From Cliona cf. orientalis (lineage: Eukaryota > Porifera > Demospongiae > Clionaida > Clionaidae), in contig OZ005695.1 in NCBI GenBank assembly GCA_963930775.1, forward strand, positions 1,488,001-1,552,000: a DNA stretch of 64,000 nucleotides, read 5' to 3'. Every line of letters starts with the position of its first letter. Positions within the stretch are counted from its first letter, which is position 1. Below are positions 45,476-56,900 of this stretch, one piece after another. The position numbers and the translations under genes were made by a program. The notes under the pieces are model-generated. The model did not search any database. It saw only the letters and a program-made list of their open reading frames with translations, and had not been told where the DNA came from.

Positions 45476-48400
45476 CGGCAAAGACTTAGCAACATATTTT
45501 TGCACACTCAATATAATAATTATTTATGAATAGGAATCTGAATAGGCATTATACCGAAACAGATTCTGCTTTGACAAGTGAATGCACGAGGTATGCATAT
45601 ATACCAACGCACATGCACGCACGTACACACCTTCTGCTCTCTTCGTATTCTTGCTGAGCGTAGCTCGACTCCATTGCTATGTCGCTGTCTTCCTCATCAT
45701 AATCAGCATACCTACAGTTGTAGAAGTACAGTTTGTACAAGACCATAATAATAATAATTAATCGTACAAGAGTAGGCATAAATTCAATCACTGATTAGTA
45801 TATAGGGGTGGCTATATAATATCTATTTTTAACCATAAGCCTATTTTAAAAGTTTAGTATAATTATAGGCATCCATGCTCGTGTCAGTGTGTACACTTAC
45901 AAGCGTGCTTGTTTCTCGGGTTCTATGTTTGTAATTAGTCGGTCAACTGCGTAAATTGGATCTCTTTAAAATTTCATGCTCTAAGTGCAATAAGTTGTCT
46001 CTGGAGTGGGACGTTAAATTGATATTACTATTGAAAAATGTGCAATAATTATTTTAACCCCTTGAAAATTTTCTGCTATACAGTAGACCAGTTTATCGCC
46101 TAAGAGACTTCCTTCTTATTAAATTTTCAGTATCCATTTAGAAGGTTTCCAGGTAATGAGTATACATGACTGTGGCATGCAAGTGGCATGATGCTACACC
46201 ACCCAAATTTGCCGTAGAGTTAGAGAGGTATGTACCTGTAACTCTATATAATATTATATTATCCCATGTCATGATCATTGCATGGAACCCATCCCATTTC
46301 TTAAGCATAAAGTAATGATTAAACATAAACACACGAGTCTTGTGGTTCAAAGTAACGAGAGAACGTACATGGGTAGAATGTCGTTAAAAGTTTGGCCACT
46401 ACCCACCGTACTGTAATATTATTGGCTGTTGAACTCAAACAACAGGTGGGGGGAAATGCATGTACCACTACCGCACGAACTACACGATTAATTTGTTCTC
46501 TCTCCCTAGGCACTTGATTAAAGTATGCTGTGCTGCGCCGGCTAGTTGGTAGGCGCTGCCAAAAAAAAATGAGTCGATTGCGACACTGCGGAATTTGATG
46601 TAGCCATGTAGAGCCAAGACCTACAGTACGCAGTTACATACATATACATGTAGCAAAGGTGGGTGGGTTATGTTATAATTATACACTACTCGACATACCA
46701 TAGTGACCAGTACCGCCACCCTCCTACACACAGATGCTTCCTGGCTGCTTGGACTCGATGGACTGATACATACCAAGAGAAAGAATCTGCCATATTTTAT
46801 TGAAAATTGATCCCCGTTACTATAATCATACTATGATAGCAACATGGGTGTCCAAGATCGATGCAGCTAGCTAGGCAGCTAACGCACACGGTATGCATTT
46901 AACTACGTAGTGTTTTTGTTTTATGACACAGGGTGGGTAGCCAACTCTGATAAAGAGGTTCACTGTAATGTACTGGAGGCAAGTTTTCATACTAGTGCAT
47001 GATCATAAAGGCATACCACATGTATGTACATAAAATAATATTGCGTTGAGCGATTTTGATGAAGGCAATGTGTATTGTGTCCTGGTATGGTGATCAACAA
47101 TGCAAGATACAAAACACACACCACTTGAGTATTTCAAACACAAAGCTGTTGATATAACCACTGTCATATCCTTGCATACTTAAAACAACAAGCTATGCAC
47201 ACATACCAAACACACACTAACCATGACCAACAGCCAATCCTTGAATTCCTCCTAAAGGTTACTAATCCCCTCACTATTAAAAAACAAGGTTCCAAAACCG
47301 GAGCCACACCCACTTCATTAGCAGCAGGCATCATATCAAAATGCAACTACTATGGGTGCAAAGGTCCACTGAAGGATTCCACTACCCTCAATAAAAAAAG
47401 GCCTAGCAACTTCACTGACTTAAAGGAACTGATTTAGTTATCTACATGTACATGTACAGACAAACAATGCTTACAAAACGATCCACAATGCTATTACTTT
47501 TGAAGACTTGCCTTGATCTGTCATATCTGAATATCTTCCCGATGACTGAAGAATAGTCCCCACCCTCCTCAGAGTCATCGATGAACTCATCATCGGACGC
47601 GATGAAATCGTCCATTTCTCCTTCCTCCTCGTCCGAATACAAATCCTCTACTCCATTAACGCCCTCCGATCGCAAGAAATCCATCATCTCATCGACGTAC
47701 GAGCTTGTATACTTCAGGGGGCCACCAGAGGCCGTCAATTTTGGCTGCCCCCTTCGTTGGAGCAAGCTAGCTGCAGCGCTACCATAGAATGCAGTGGGGT
47801 TCATAGTCTTTTTCTTCTTTGCAGGGGGCATGCCGCCACCCGCTAGAGCTGCTGCAGCGCGTGCGGTCTTCAATTTTTGGATTTGTTGGGGGGTCAGTGA
47901 GGAGAGAGGGGGGAACGGAGTTCTGGACCCCCTGACTCCGCCATTATTATTATTGCCCCCCTTGGTCGATGAAGCTGTTGACTGTGCCTTGGTAGACGTG
48001 GAAGAAGTAGGAGCAGTATGAGCACGAGAGCCACTTAGTCTGGACATCTTGTCTGCTTGCTCCAATTGGGAGCTGCTTCTCATTCCATTCTGCTTTGATG
48101 GTGGCAGCGAGGTTGGAGGCCCGTTTGTACCGGGACTGCGTAATGGACGTCTAACGAGATCATTAGATTTTGCCTGAGACACCGCTGGACCAAGGCGTGA
48201 CTTCATTTGACCTGATTTGGCAGCTAGACTTGTCCCACCAGACGGGTAGTTGCCACCACTGCCACTTGCCGCTCTAGAAGGAGGAGGAGGGGGAGAGGAG
48301 TCTTTCGGGTTTATTCCGCGCTTCATCATGTCGTAGCTGCGCTTGTTCTTTAACCGCGAGTGATTTCGTTCCAGTAGGGATCTCCCCACTGGTGACGAAC

Positions 48401-51300
48401 TGCGACAAGTAGGCTCCCTTAATTTAGCACCATCGAGGGATTTCCCCGCACACGTGCTTTTGTCGAGTCTTGAAGTGCCTTTGTCACCGCTAGCATTCTG
48501 CTTAGCAGTCTTTAATAGGTCCGCAAAGTTACTCGTTTGAGCAACTGGTTTACTCTTAGCCTTGGATGAGGTGGAACCGGAATGAGAAATGGAACGTTTG
48601 GAATTGGATTTCGCCGACACTGCTGCTGCTGCTAATGCTGATGATGGTGGTGATATTTTGCTTGACTTGGTCTTACTTGAGCTTGGTGTGGATGTGGTGG
48701 ACTTTGACCTTCCGGCTGATGGAGACGCCAAACTACTTTTACCTGTATGCTTAGTGATTGGGGGTTTGCCACTGCTGCTGCCGCTGCTGCTGCTAGGTTT
48801 GCTAGCATTTTTGTTCAATTTCTTTGAAGTCGAAGAAGATGATGATGATGAAGATGTCCCTGCCGCCATAGCTGCTGGTCTAGACCCACCACCTCCCTTA
48901 TCTCTTCCTTTCTCCTTTACTCTGTCCTTGTTGGCTGCAGTCGTAGCAGAGCCACTCACGAGAGGGGTCGAGGGTACACTGAAAGGAGACGCTGAGGAGT
49001 GAGAGTTCTTATCTAAAGTGTGTGTGTTAGTGTGCGTGAGTGTGTGTGTGTATTTAGATCATAAATCGGTTGACGGTACAGTATACTAAACGAAATTGCA
49101 GGTGGCTTCCTCCCAAAGTCACTACCTGCAACTTTCAAGTGAGTGACTAAAAAGTTGTGCGTATAATTTTTAGTAAACACGGCACACGAATTCACTCAAA
49201 AATGTTGCCAGTTGACATTTAGACATGTGTAGTATGAAAAATTCTTGTAGCTACGTGTACGTATGCACATCTGTTTGGTGAACACGTACGTACACATCAT
49301 TTCATATGGCACACTGCATGGTCATGCTACTCGTACACATCGCCACTTGGTACAGATGTACAATACTTTCTACTTTCGGTATGAGCAATAGCAGAACTAC
49401 CTCCACATTAATTTTACAAAACATTATAATATTATTATACACATGTACATGTATGTACATGTACATACATGAACCAGGAGACAAAATTAATGAAATCATT
49501 CACAAAAATTAATCACCAGGAAAAGTAGCAGTGAATTGAGGCAAATCTAATGACCCGACTAGACAACATCTGGGCCTGTGGTGTGGAGTGGGTTGGAGCT
49601 TCACTGGGAGAACTCAGATTACTATCTCAAAAGGGCAACTCCTCTAATTAATCAGGGAACAATGCACAGTCCCTAAACAGTAGCCCCCTTAAAATTCAAA
49701 TTATATAGAGTTTAACTAGACGCACTAGCCTACCTAGCCTTGAGAACTAGACCAGGGATGCTAGATCTTAAGCACGATCCGAACAGTATTCAGACTTCTT
49801 GAATTAACTGATACTGAATCTACAGCTAAAAATAATTTATTATTACACTACAGTGGAATCCCTCTATTCCAGACGCCCTTGGGACAGCTTCATTAACGGT
49901 GTTCTCATTTTAGGGGTAGGTTTATGTAGCTGGGACTGTGCATGGTGTCTTGATCAAAGGAGATGTCCTCATTTCCTTTAGAGGGGTTCTACTGTGCTAC
50001 CCAAGGTATTGCTACAATGATGATGTGCGCAGTGCACTAGTTCAGTTACAAATTTAATTATTTGTAGTAAAGGCTAGTGAAACCACCATGCCCCGTGCAT
50101 ACACAGCTGGGGCAACATATCAGCCACACGCCTACACAGTACCAACAGTTGCTATTATTGTGGCAATAGAAGCTCATTGTTTGTTCATGAGCAAAGCATG
50201 TGTACATGTACATGTAGGTCCATGGTAACGATGTACATGTACTGGGGAATGCTGATTTGGCAGAAAGCAAGTGTGCCACAGCTGACATGTGTAGATTTAG
50301 CAAGTGAAATTGTTATGTGTATATATGTTTCTCCGAGTTGTTCGCTCTGTTGTGAACAACTATAGCCTTTTGAGCTTTCGACTGTTATTCACTGTTCAAA
50401 ACACACTCCCATACACATGTACATGTATATGTGTACATGCATATGTATATGTGTACATGCGCTATGCGCAATGTACATGTGGGGACAAGTCTATAATAAG
50501 ATGTAGTGGTGCACTCTAGGTATATGGTAAGTACATGTATGTGTACATGTACACAGGAACTGAATGTGACGTAGTGTGATTATAGAACGCAGAATGCAGT
50601 GTTATGATTACAACACGTCCTGTAAGAGTGCTGTGCTTTATTTAGAGCAGGAAACAAAAAGGAAAAGGAAAGGGTCCCCCCATAGCTAAGACATCCCTTA
50701 GGAAACCCTCTCTCTCTCCCTCCCTCCCCTATCTATATCCCTCCCTCTCATAGCTTACTTGATGAAATAAGTCCCTTGTACTCCAGTAGTTTTCTTCTCT
50801 CTGACTCTTTCATCTCTCTCAGTCTCTCAGCTGCTTTTCTCTTCTCCTCTTTCTGTGTGTCAATTTCCCTCTTCCTACTCTCCTCCTTGTGCTGCTTCTG
50901 GAGTACATGCTGTACATGTGTGTATTGTACATGTATATTAACATGTACACAACAGCATTATTCACATAGTATGTACATATGTATACATGTACATGTAATA
51001 CCCCAAAATAATTGAAAATTTTCATACACGTTTGTGTAATCATCCAGTTTCTATCTAGTCTTATTAATAGGTACAAATTATGTACAAACACCAAGGACAA
51101 GAAACACTGGACAATATACTACAAACAAATAGAAAAATTGAGCACTACGATTCACATCACAGGATCAGAGCCTTCATAATACAATTTTGGCCCAGATTTG
51201 ACATACATATCAAATAACTTTTTCGATGTAATTATCTCACCTTTTGTTCTGCCACCTTCTGCTTGGTTTTTGCCTGCTTCAGTAATTTGTCGAAGTCCAT
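45170..51300 (-). CDS. SPTY2D1: SPT2 chromatin protein homolog (histone H3-H4 chaperone)
   Basis: Exons in reading order are 51300-51241, 50897-50759, 49012-47512, 45711-45631 and 45308-45170, giving 639 residues. SPT2 binds H3-H4 tetramers behind RNA polymerase and acts in the nucleus. Exons 1 and 2 encode MDFDKLLKQAKTK and a basic coiled coil (ESRKREIDTQKEEKRKAAER). Exon 3 is a long Ser/Lys/Pro-rich disordered region, then a DEMMDFL segment and the acidic C-terminal domain (DDFIASDDEFIDDSEE, IFRYDRSR). Exons 4 and 5 finish that domain (YADYDEEDSDIAMESS, then a charged RQEDEEDIRREQQQ helix). Intron 3 begins AAG|GCAAGT and is a GC-AG intron; without it the conserved C-terminus would be lost. 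It shares a promoter region with RINT1. Confidence 0.88.
45367..45471. repeat. (CT)n microsatellite in the last SPT2 intron
   Basis: A long CT/CCCT run, ending in about 22 CT units. The open frames it creates on both strands are artefacts. Confidence 0.85.
45712..47511. other. SPT2 intron 3 (1.8 kb, GC-AG)
   Basis: No second gene is supported inside this intron. An 80-codon frame at 47195-47437 (+) has no splice, signal or family support. Confidence 0.5.
49013..50758. other. SPT2 intron 2 (1.75 kb)
   Basis: It contains many ACATGTAC words (49440-49470, 50190-50470, 50525-50552) and no supported gene. Confidence 0.5.
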
Positions 51301-51592
51301 GATCCACAAAGATCAAGATTACCCGCCAGCGCCAAATCGGGGATGATTCTAAATAGAGCACAGGTCAACATTCAGACCAATGGACCAAGTTTCAAGTTTC
51401 TACAATAGAAATAGATAGTATTCAACATCCAGTCATGTCACCTAAATTGATTTAATTCTGTTATAAATCTTCTACACTACGTGAACTATTTCTGGGCAGT
51501 AAATCGGGAGCTTTTTGTTCAGTTTGACCACAAAGGGAGTGACGTAATCGCGACAGCTGGAAGTGCAAAGGTCAGCACATGGCACTGCTGCT
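51301..51592. promoter_or_regulatory. Bidirectional promoter region of SPT2 and RINT1
   Basis: The two start codons face away from each other with 292 bases between them. There is no TATA box. ATTGATTTAATTC and GTGACGTAATCGCGACAG (about 51539-51556, CRE-like TGACGTAA) are the visible candidate elements. Confidence 0.55.
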
Positions 51593-54500
51593 ATGGATAT
51601 CATGGATATAGATGAGTTTCTGGATGGAGAGATTGCAGAGAACAGCAAGCTCCTCCCAGACCTACTCAGGGGACTCAAGAAGAAAGAAACTCTCTTGCAG
51701 GGCCAGGTAAGCATGATAGTATTGTAGCCAGATCTTCACATGTTCTGTATACGTACATGTCATATGCATGTACATGTACATGAAAGTTGTGTGTGTAAAA
51801 TACGCTGTATATGAATATTCTCTGAAAGTCTCTAACTGGAGCCATGGCAATATCCTTACAAGTGTGATTATGACACCGTTTTGTTTTGTAGCTGTCTGGG
51901 ATTGAGGCTGACCAAGAAGCCAACGAGTGGCAGAGGGTGGTCTCAGATGTGAGAAAGACCGTATCAGAGCTAGCCGAGTTGAAATCTCGCTGCAGTGTCC
52001 TCGTTGAAGAGACGACATCACCAACTGCTGGGGAGAAGGAGAGTGGAAAGGCTGGAGAGACGGCATTGGATGGAGGGGAGGGGGAGGGAGGGGCGTGGCT
52101 GAGTGAGGGAGGAAGGAGGTGTGTCCAGGGGGTGGAGCCTCTGGTGAAGGAGTTGGTGCAGCTGGAGCGACTCCAGTCATACTTCACATGGATGAGGAGG
52201 CTACACCAATTCGGGTAATCACACATGCACAAGAATCATACATGTAGGTACTAAAACATTTTCACCAGGATAAAGTTTTGCCAATTTCGTCACCTGCTCT
52301 CATTGGCAAAAGGCTAATGATTGCATAAGGGATATGATGATCTTTACTGCGTTGGCGGAAATTTATTCCACCGACTGTTTTCATATCCAGCGAAAATTTC
52401 CACGTGTACATGTATACAGTATTTGTGCATGTGTACATGATTGTGCTATTCTCCCTGTACTGTCTTAGTTCACAGCTGGAGTCACAGATCAGCAACAGTG
52501 CTACGCTAGAGACTGCAGTGTCCACTTATTTTGAGCTCTGTGATGTCTGTTCAAGTCTCGAGAAGTCCTTCTGTGCCAACCTGAAGCAGTTTGCCCTCTC
52601 CCTCAAGAGCCACTGGAGTGATCGACTCAGAGAGACTCTATCCAAGTACGTTTATCTGCATGAGCTATACTACATGTACATATTTGTGTACTTAATTTTA
52701 GTTAGACACTGTAAGTGACTATAAAAATCTTGTAGGTGACTGGGTATATACCTGTCAGTAGCCAATCAAATTGCAGTATTTGTTATAGCTATGATCTAAC
52801 TTTACTTACATTACCTACTTTACTTATTTTACCAATTTTACTTACTTTACCCACTTTACCAATTTTATTATTTCTAGTTAAATACTGTTTATAAGGTTTC
52901 TATATGATTTAGAAGATCAAAAAACTCTAAATAGAATCCTGAATGAAGCAAGTGTAATATTCTATGTGAGCCCTGAGGTCTTCTAAATCAAATAGAAACT
53001 GAAAATTACTAAGAAGTGAAAATTTTGCTAGTTTACCTCCAAAGCTTGGGCCAATCTCAAGCATCACTATTCATTTTTCCAAATATTATTTTAAAAAATA
53101 TGGTACCGTGACCAACTCCACAATAGTAAGATGAGATACTCTCTATTATGTGATGATCTTTACCCGTTTCAGCGACTTTTCTTCGGTTTTGAAGGAGATC
53201 AAGTGGCCGGTTGTGTCCTCCGCTGTCTCCTCAAAGCAAACAGAGATTTGGAAAAAACTGGAAAAGAAATTCACGAAACTCTTCAGTCTGTTGTTGAAAC
53301 TCGACGTCGACGACTCCAAGGCGTCGTTGAAACCACCCCTAGAGGCGGGATTCCGAAAGACCAGCTTGGGGGATCCCATTGTTCTGCCACTGGAGCTACT
53401 CCTTGCCCCCCTCAGGAAGAGGTTTAGGTACCACTTCTCTGGGAATAGGAAGACAAATTCGAAAGAAAAGGTAGAAGACTTAAACATAATGTGTGTATCA
53501 CTTCCTTGTAAGCACTGAAAAGGCTATAGTCAATTAGTGTAGAATAGGACCAAGTATGCGGCAGAAGCTACATGTACATGTACACGTACATGGCCAAAGC
53601 TACATGTACAATGCCATGTACATGTACATGTATGTTACTCTTATTGGTTTGCAGCCAGAGTGGTATTTTACTCAAGTGTCAGGCTGGATAGGAGACCACA
53701 CCTACTTTCTCGAGAATACCGTCCAACCCCTCCTAATGGAACTGGACTGTGCTCACATCGATGCAAGGGTAAGACTTTTTAATGTGACGACCTTTACCTG
53801 TCTAAGATATCGTATTATGGTAATGGTCGTCACAAATACCACTATCGCATTTGTTTCTATATAGACTGAGTTTATTCGGGGGCTCCTTCAAGAGATAGAG
53901 GTCAAACTGCTCCATGACCTTCCAGAGATTGTACACGATGATGACCTCATGGCGCACTCGATTGACGAGTTACTCCTGTTTGACAAGGAGCTTCGTCTCA
54001 AGTTCCAGTACTCCCACCCCTCCCCCTCCATTCTGCATGTGCTCCTGGACGAGGTCCGCTTTCACAAGTGGCTCACACTGGAGAAGACATGTAAGCATTT
54101 GTATGGATTTGGTACTTTGGTTATTTAGACAAGAGAGAGAAAAAAATAATAATTATTGGCAAATTTTAAGACTGTTGAGCCTGCCTGGATCCCTCATGTG
54201 TTCAACCATCCCAGTTCAAATCAAAATTGTACCAGAGATCAGGGGTTCTGAAGATTACATTATCTAATTTATGCTGAATTTTAACAACTTCTATTCTTGA
54301 TTTTTACAGATGCAGTGGAGCGGCTGCATTCCATTGTGAAGTCTGAGACAGCCTGGGACCCGGCCTATAGCAGTGTGGATGGGGCAGACGATACAAGGGT
54401 ACCAGAGTGCACTGAAGGATTCATGGTCCTCATCAAGGGAATTGAAGGTTGGTGGGGTCAGGGTCTACTTGTCTAGTAAAGGAGAAGTCTGATTCGCTAT

Positions 54501-56232
54501 TTCTCACTCCTCTCCCCTCCCTCTCTCTCTCTCTCTCTCTCCCTCCCTCTCCCCTTCTCTCTCACTCATTCACCATTTTCTAGAACGTTACAAGCCTCTT
54601 TTGAGTACTCGTCATCAGCTTCGGTTCCTTGATCTTCAGAGAGACCTATTGCTTGAGTTTCACCAGGATCTGGCCAATAATTGGGGGGCAGTGAGCGGTA
54701 ACCCCCTAGTACCTCAGGCAGCTGCCTATATCAATGCTGCCAACTACATTGCCACTGTGCTCAGGCAGTGGGGAGAAACTGAGGTGAGTCAACAATAATA
54801 TTATTAGGACAAGAATTTTTGTATACAAATTTCAGAATACTGTGATAAGATTTACTGTAGGTCCAATCTGTCAATTATGTTTAAAATTGATGCTCTTTTT
54901 TTGCAGTTTTTCCTTGAGCTCCAGCACTACGTCCTGACAACATCCATCGAGGGAGAGAATGCAGCCACTCTAGCTGGATCTGACGAAACACCACCAGATC
55001 TCTCTGCGTCATCCAACTCCCGTAGCCGAATCAAGTCGATCCACATCCTAAGGCAGCAGGATGAAGAGTATGCGTCGCTGCTGGGCACAGTGTTCGATAG
55101 TGTGATAGAGGCATTCACATCGCTAGTCAGAGACATGGAGAGGTCACTGGTGCAGTTTATCGTCAGCTCTGTGAAGTCAAAGTGCTACAGCTTCAAGCAA
55201 GAAAAGTAAGGAGGGGAGAGGGAGGGAGGGTGAGAAGGAGAAAATATTTTCAATACTCCATACTCTCTCCATTTTTTTCTCTCATTTCTACAATATATTG
55301 ATACAGTACTCTGTGCTCTCAAATTTTTTCTCATAATATTATACATGTAGATGGCACAGTATAAAGCCGAATAAAGATGAACTGTCGTTGGACATCACCT
55401 CCGCTAGCGCTGACCTTTTGACCTCTCTCCGCTACCACCTCTCCTTTCTTGATCTCTACCTCTCTCCCTCTCTCACGCTCAACACATTTGAGACGCTGGC
55501 CACCAGAATTGACAAACTACTCGTCACTGAGGTACATACACAAATTATAATAATGAGATTGTCTTGAAGATTTATTGCGTGATTTTATTTCAGGTTGTGT
55601 TGGGCAGTGCTGGTTTCAGTGATGGAGGGGCTCAGCAGCTGCAGTATGATATCACCAAGTGCCTCGTCCCTCTGCTGGACAAGTACTGCGACACCATCCC
55701 CAAGAAACAGCTACTGGAGAGGTAAGCCTTCATATTCATCACCAAGTCTTAGCTTGGATATAATATAGAAAATGTCCTAATTCACTGTAAAGGGTGCCCA
55801 TCACATTGTGCATAATGCTATACTAAGTCTTACTTCAAGTATACATTTGCCTCGTCTCTGATGCCCCACTGAGGCCACTCCCAGTTTGTTGCACACGTAA
55901 TGTTCATTGAAAAACTGGGCATGATCAGGCTTGGGGCATATAGTTTGAGGCAGTCTAATAAGCTTATAATTAGTCTACGTGATGCATGAACTTTTTCTTC
56001 GATATTTAGGACTAGAGAGGCGTGCATATTGCTCCAGCTGTCCTCAGGATCAGCCAGACTGACCCAGGAGCTCCTACAGCAGGCAGTGGCGGCTAGGCCC
56101 AAGGGGGACGCCCCTGTAATTAGTGACACCTACGAAGCAGCTGTCACGGCCCTTAATGAGATGTCTGTACACACACTGGACCCAAACGAGGCGGAGAGAA
56201 TATTAAGATTAAGAATTTTCCCTCCACAGTAA
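51593..56232 (+). CDS. RINT1: RINT1 / Tip20 family tethering protein
   Basis: Exons are 51593-51706, 51892-52214, 52469-52645, 53173-53470, 53655-53768, 53865-54090, 54310-54447, 54584-54783, 54907-55205, 55351-55531, 55594-55721 and 56010-56232, giving 806 residues (human RINT1 is 792). RINT1 belongs to the NRZ complex with ZW10 and NAG, which tethers Golgi-derived vesicles at the ER. Diagnostic blocks are LAPLRKRFRYHFSGNRKTN, PEWYFTQVSGWIGDHTYFL, HSIDELLLFDKEL, HQLRFLDLQRDLL, INAANYIATVL and LQYDITKCLVPLL, in the order expected for the family. Exon 2 holds the N-terminal coiled coil. The exon 7 donor (GTTGGT) is weak but the frame requires it. AATAAA follows at 56280. It converges on EMRE. 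Confidence 0.9.
52868..53005. repeat. Palindromic element in RINT1 intron 3
   Basis: AGTTAAATACTGTTTATAAG ... GATTTAGAAGATC and GAGCCCTGAGGTCTTCTAAA resemble the hairpin at 34428-34558 in R10. A half copy (TTAGTTAGACACTGT) is at about 52700. Confidence 0.5.
53784..53833. repeat. 50-bp hairpin element in RINT1 intron 5
   Basis: GTGACGACCTTTACC and GGTAATGGTCGTCAC form a 15-base stem with one mismatch. Related words occur at 33255-33294, about 36797-36820, 43845-43861, 53150-53168 and 61209-61228. Confidence 0.6.
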
Positions 56233-56449
56233 TTATTCAATTCATTTTTTGGGTTTATATAAAAACAAGTAATAATATGAATAAATATTCTAATAATATT
56301 CTAATATTAAATTGTGAATTCGGACAAGAGTAAGTTTGTTGTAGATGAAATTGGAAGACATCCTAACCTGCATGCATGCATGGAATGATGAACATTGTGC
56401 ATGACATTGTGTTTGCTAGCTTACACAAGTTCAGTGTCATCCCAGTCGA

Positions 56450-56722
56450 TCAGTCATCATCATCGTCGTCATCAGGAACGAAAACGTTCAGCTCTTCCAT
56501 CTTCTCGGCGAAGAACCTGCCAACAGACCATCCAACGTAGACGAAAGGCGTCACGAAAACGGTCACTCGTACCAGGCCAAAATTCGAATTGCGGTAGGGT
56601 TTGCTCAGTACAGCTCCCGTGGAACTCGTGACGGAGTTCCTGGTGGGGTTGAGGCGGGACAGGGTTAGTCTCTCCAGACGGGACGAGCTCAGCAACAGCC
56701 GTCTAAACAAAACGCCAGCCAT
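56450..56722 (-). CDS. SMDT1: EMRE, essential MCU regulator of the mitochondrial inner membrane
   Basis: This single-exon frame encodes 90 residues from the ATG at 56722. EMRE is the animal-specific subunit that links the MCU pore to MICU1 in the calcium uniporter. The N-terminus (MAGVLFRRLLLSSSRLERLT) is Arg/Ser-rich as in a mitochondrial presequence. The core NFGLVRVTVFVTPFVYVGW SVGRFFAEKMEEL (given in two parts) matches EMRE: the FGL.RV entry, the helix-breaking Pro, the small-residue G...G face and the FA..EE exit. The end NVFVPDDDDDDD is the acidic MICU1-binding tail. The frame stays open upstream to 56950, but that part overlaps the FLII start and lacks family similarity. It is convergent with RINT1 (217 bases between stops). 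Confidence 0.92.
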   Translation of the reverse strand: MAGVLFRRLLLSSSRLERLTLSRLNPTRNSVTSSTGAVLSKPYRNSNFGLVRVTVFVTPFVYVGWSVGRFFAEKMEELNVFVPDDDDDDD

Positions 56723-56900
56723 TCCTCCTTCTCCTTTGTTATTCTGATCTAAATACCCGAAAATTGTAGGTCGATATGAATTTTTCTGTTTTGTTTGTTT
56801 CGGATAATTAGAGCAGGAATATTGTGCAGCACCACTTTCGACAAGTGGACACTGTTTTCTGGCTCTGTATATGAAGTAGGGATCCCAATCAGTCGCTGAG
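56723..56900. promoter_or_regulatory. Bidirectional promoter region of EMRE and FLII
   Basis: Only 178 bases separate the two divergent start codons. There is no TATA box and no clear CpG cluster. Confidence 0.6.

Noticed and set aside
47195..47437. 80-codon frame inside SPT2 intron 3
   Set aside because: No recognisable domain, signal peptide, splice context or duplicate. It may be part of an old repeat.
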